A stretch of DNA of 64,000 bases from Furfurilactobacillus curtus (GTDB taxonomy: Bacteria > Bacillota > Bacilli > Lactobacillales > Lactobacillaceae). The notes beneath the pieces are model-generated. The model was not told the origin of the DNA. It saw nothing but the letters and a program-made list of their open reading frames with translations, and did no database searches. The position numbers were made by a program, and so were the translations under genes. Below are positions 62,570-64,000 of this stretch, piece after piece. Numbering within the stretch: position 1 is the first letter of the stretch; each line of letters opens with the position of its first letter. Location of the stretch: NCBI RefSeq assembly GCF_045862785.1, contig NZ_BQXO01000001.1:372001-436000 (forward strand). Reading direction: 5' to 3'.

Positions 62570-64000
62570 TAATCGTTACCTCCTCCAATTGAATCGGCCA
62601 GTTGTTGTTGATCATACATTCGCTTATACCAGCCGTTAGCCGCCATTAGGGTGTTGTGATTCCCGCGCTCAATGATTTTTCCGTCATCGAGAACGATAAT
62701 TTCGTCCGCATTAATTACCGAACTCAAGCGGTGTGCGGCGATGATTGTCGTTTTATCAGCCCGTTTCTCGCCTAGACGCATTAAGATTTGCGCCTCTGTT
62801 TTGGCATCCACAGCTGACAACGCGTCATCTAAAATTAGCAACTCCGGGTTAATAACCAATGCCCGCGCAATGGCTAGCCGTTGTTTTTGCCCACCAGATA
62901 ATGACACCCCTTCTTCGCCGACCTGTGTTTGATACCCGTCAGGCATACCAATAACATCTTCGTCAAACGCCGCTGTGTACGCCGCCGCTCTGACTTCGTC
63001 GTCACCAATATCCGGATTGGCAAATGCAATATTTTCCCGAATCGATGTGGAAAACAGAAAATTATCTTGCGGTACATAACCTAAAGCATGAATGTATGCG
63101 TCCAATGTATAATCACGAATATCATGCCCGCCAAAGTCAATTTGACCATCGTAATGATCAAATTGACGCAAGAGAAGCTTCAATATGGACGTTTTCCCAG
63201 CGCCCACTCGACCAACGATTCCCAAAGTGTGCCCAGCCGATAGTTGAAAATCAATATTTTGAAGGCGCAAAGCTTCATCATTGGGATAGCTAAATGCATT
63301 AATCTGCACATTTAAATCGCCATGGGCTGGCTGTGAAACGCCGTTAGTGTTCTCGATGATTTCTGAACGTTCATGTAGTAGGAAATTAACCCGATCATAG
63401 GAGGCATTCCCCCGCTCCATCGTATTGAATAATTGTCCAATCGCAAACATTGGCCAGACCAACATTCCCACATAAGCAATAAAGGTCACTAGTTGTCCCA
63501 CTGTGATCACTTGTGTCGTGACATAGCGTCCCCCAAGAATAATCGTTGCGACGTACGACAGCCCAATAATCACCGTAATTAGCGGGTCAAATAACGCATC
63601 TAACCAATTAGTTCGCCGGTTAATGGCAATCGTCTTAGTGACTTGTTGTTCAAAGTCAACTTCATCTTCACGTTCTTGTCCAAGCGTCTTGATAACTTTA
63701 ATGCCTTCAATACTTTCCTGCGCTTTATTGTTCAAATTCGAGAAAGCCGCCTGTGATTCACCAAAAGCTAGATGAATCTTTGTTCCCAGATAACGAGCGA
63801 CCAAAGCAATTAGTGGCAGTGGGAGAACCGCGATGATGGTCAAACGCCAGTTAACAAGCGCCATCATGGCAATCAGGGTCGTGCCGCCGGTAATGATTGA
63901 ATCAGCAAATTGTAAAATGCCACCTCCAGCAACCCGCTGAATTGCGGACAAATCGTTAGTTGCATGCGCCATTAGATCGCCGGTTCGGTAACGCTGATAA
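62569..64000 (-). CDS. ABC multidrug exporter, degenerate half (LmrC-type), 5' end outside window
   Basis: A partial half-transporter; the frame is open to the right edge (YQRYRTGDLMAHATNDL lies upstream of the first in-window ATG), so the N-terminal helices are missing here. Four or so membrane helices remain, then the nucleotide-binding domain with Walker A GRVGAGKTS, signature LSGGQ, Walker B LLILDDA and H-loop IIAAHRLSS. The Asp in place of the Walker B Glu marks the non-catalytic site typical of heterodimeric exporters. Overlaps the next gene by one base. Confidence 0.92.
   Translation of the reverse strand, partial: YQRYRTGDLMAHATNDLSAIQRVAGGGILQFADSIITGGTTLIAMMALVNWRLTIIAVLPLPLIALVARYLGTKIHLAFGESQAAFSNLNNKAQESIEGIKVIKTLGQEREDEVDFEQQVTKTIAINRRTNWLDALFDPLITVIIGLSYVATIILGGRYVTTQVITVGQLVTFIAYVGMLVWPMFAIGQLFNTMERGNASYDRVNFLLHERSEIIENTNGVSQPAHGDLNVQINAFSYPNDEALRLQNIDFQLSAGHTLGIVGRVGAGKTSILKLLLRQFDHYDGQIDFGGHDIRDYTLDAYIHALGYVPQDNFLFSTSIRENIAFANPDIGDDEVRAAAYTAAFDEDVIGMPDGYQTQVGEEGVSLSGGQKQRLAIARALVINPELLILDDALSAVDAKTEAQILMRLGEKRADKTTIIAAHRLSSVINADEIIVLDDGKIIERGNHNTLMAANGWYKRMYDQQQLADSIGGGND

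Noticed and set aside
1..64000. tRNA, rRNA, prophage, insertion sequence or CRISPR loci
   Set aside because: No cloverleaf-like sequence, transposase, integrase, phage structural gene or direct-repeat array was seen on either strand.

Overview
The window is an uninterrupted stretch of chromosome from a low-to-moderate GC Firmicute, most likely a member of the Lactobacillaceae. The evidence is the gene order (dnaG-rpoD, glyQS-recO-era-dgkA-ybeY-phoH-yqeY-rpsU, rsh-dtd, hrcA-grpE-dnaK-dnaJ-lepA, rimP-nusA-ylxR-ylxQ-infB-rbfA-truB-ribF, rpsB-tsf-pyrH-frr-uppS-cdsA-rseP-proS-polC), the Gram-positive PolC, T-box leaders in front of glyQS and hisS-aspS, a CIRCE operator in front of hrcA, strong AGGAGG-type ribosome sites, and an LmrCD-type heterodimeric ABC exporter. 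The genus cannot be fixed from this sequence alone. Almost every gene is on the minus strand; the four plus-strand genes (14721, 21796, 44858 and 59977) are accessory or envelope genes set between housekeeping operons.

Layout on the plus-strand map. 1-4.4 kb: partial trmK, rpoD, dnaG and a DUF488 gene. 4.5-13.6 kb: glyS and glyQ behind a T-box, recO, era, dgkA, ybeY, phoH, yqeY, rpsU and nfo. 13.7-18 kb: an accessory stretch with a YitT protein, an unknown membrane protein, a divergent Tag-like protein and two FMN reductases, one fused to a PAS domain. 18.3-25.5 kb: aspS and hisS behind a T-box with overlapping Asp and His specifiers, an SH3b amidase, dtd and rsh. 25.8-31.5 kb: rsmE, prmA, an oxidoreductase, small unknowns and lepA. 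31.8-36.7 kb: the CIRCE-controlled chaperone operon. 36.9-44.7 kb: ribF back to rimP. 44.9-45.8 kb: a two-module VOC enzyme. 46-58.5 kb: polC, proS, rseP, cdsA, uppS, frr, pyrH, tsf and rpsB. 58.7-64 kb: a GIY-YIG protein, a TrmN6-like methyltransferase, PlsC and the ABC exporter pair, the second cut by the window edge.

The window is mostly translation, ribosome maturation, DNA replication and repair, stress response and envelope-lipid synthesis. No tRNA or rRNA gene, CRISPR array, prophage or insertion sequence was seen. The points most worth following are RNA- or start-level: the GACAC double specifier of the hisS-aspS T-box; a mutually exclusive hairpin pair in the rimP-nusA-infB leader; a nearly identical 43-base element in the 3' untranslated regions of two unrelated plus-strand genes; an hrcA whose start appears to be non-canonical; and at protein level an FMN reductase-PAS fusion and a Tag-like protein without the expected zinc and catalytic residues. 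Many gene starts given here differ from the longest possible reading frame because a clear Shine-Dalgarno sequence lies inside the N-terminal extension; several essential genes then begin with TTG or GTG.
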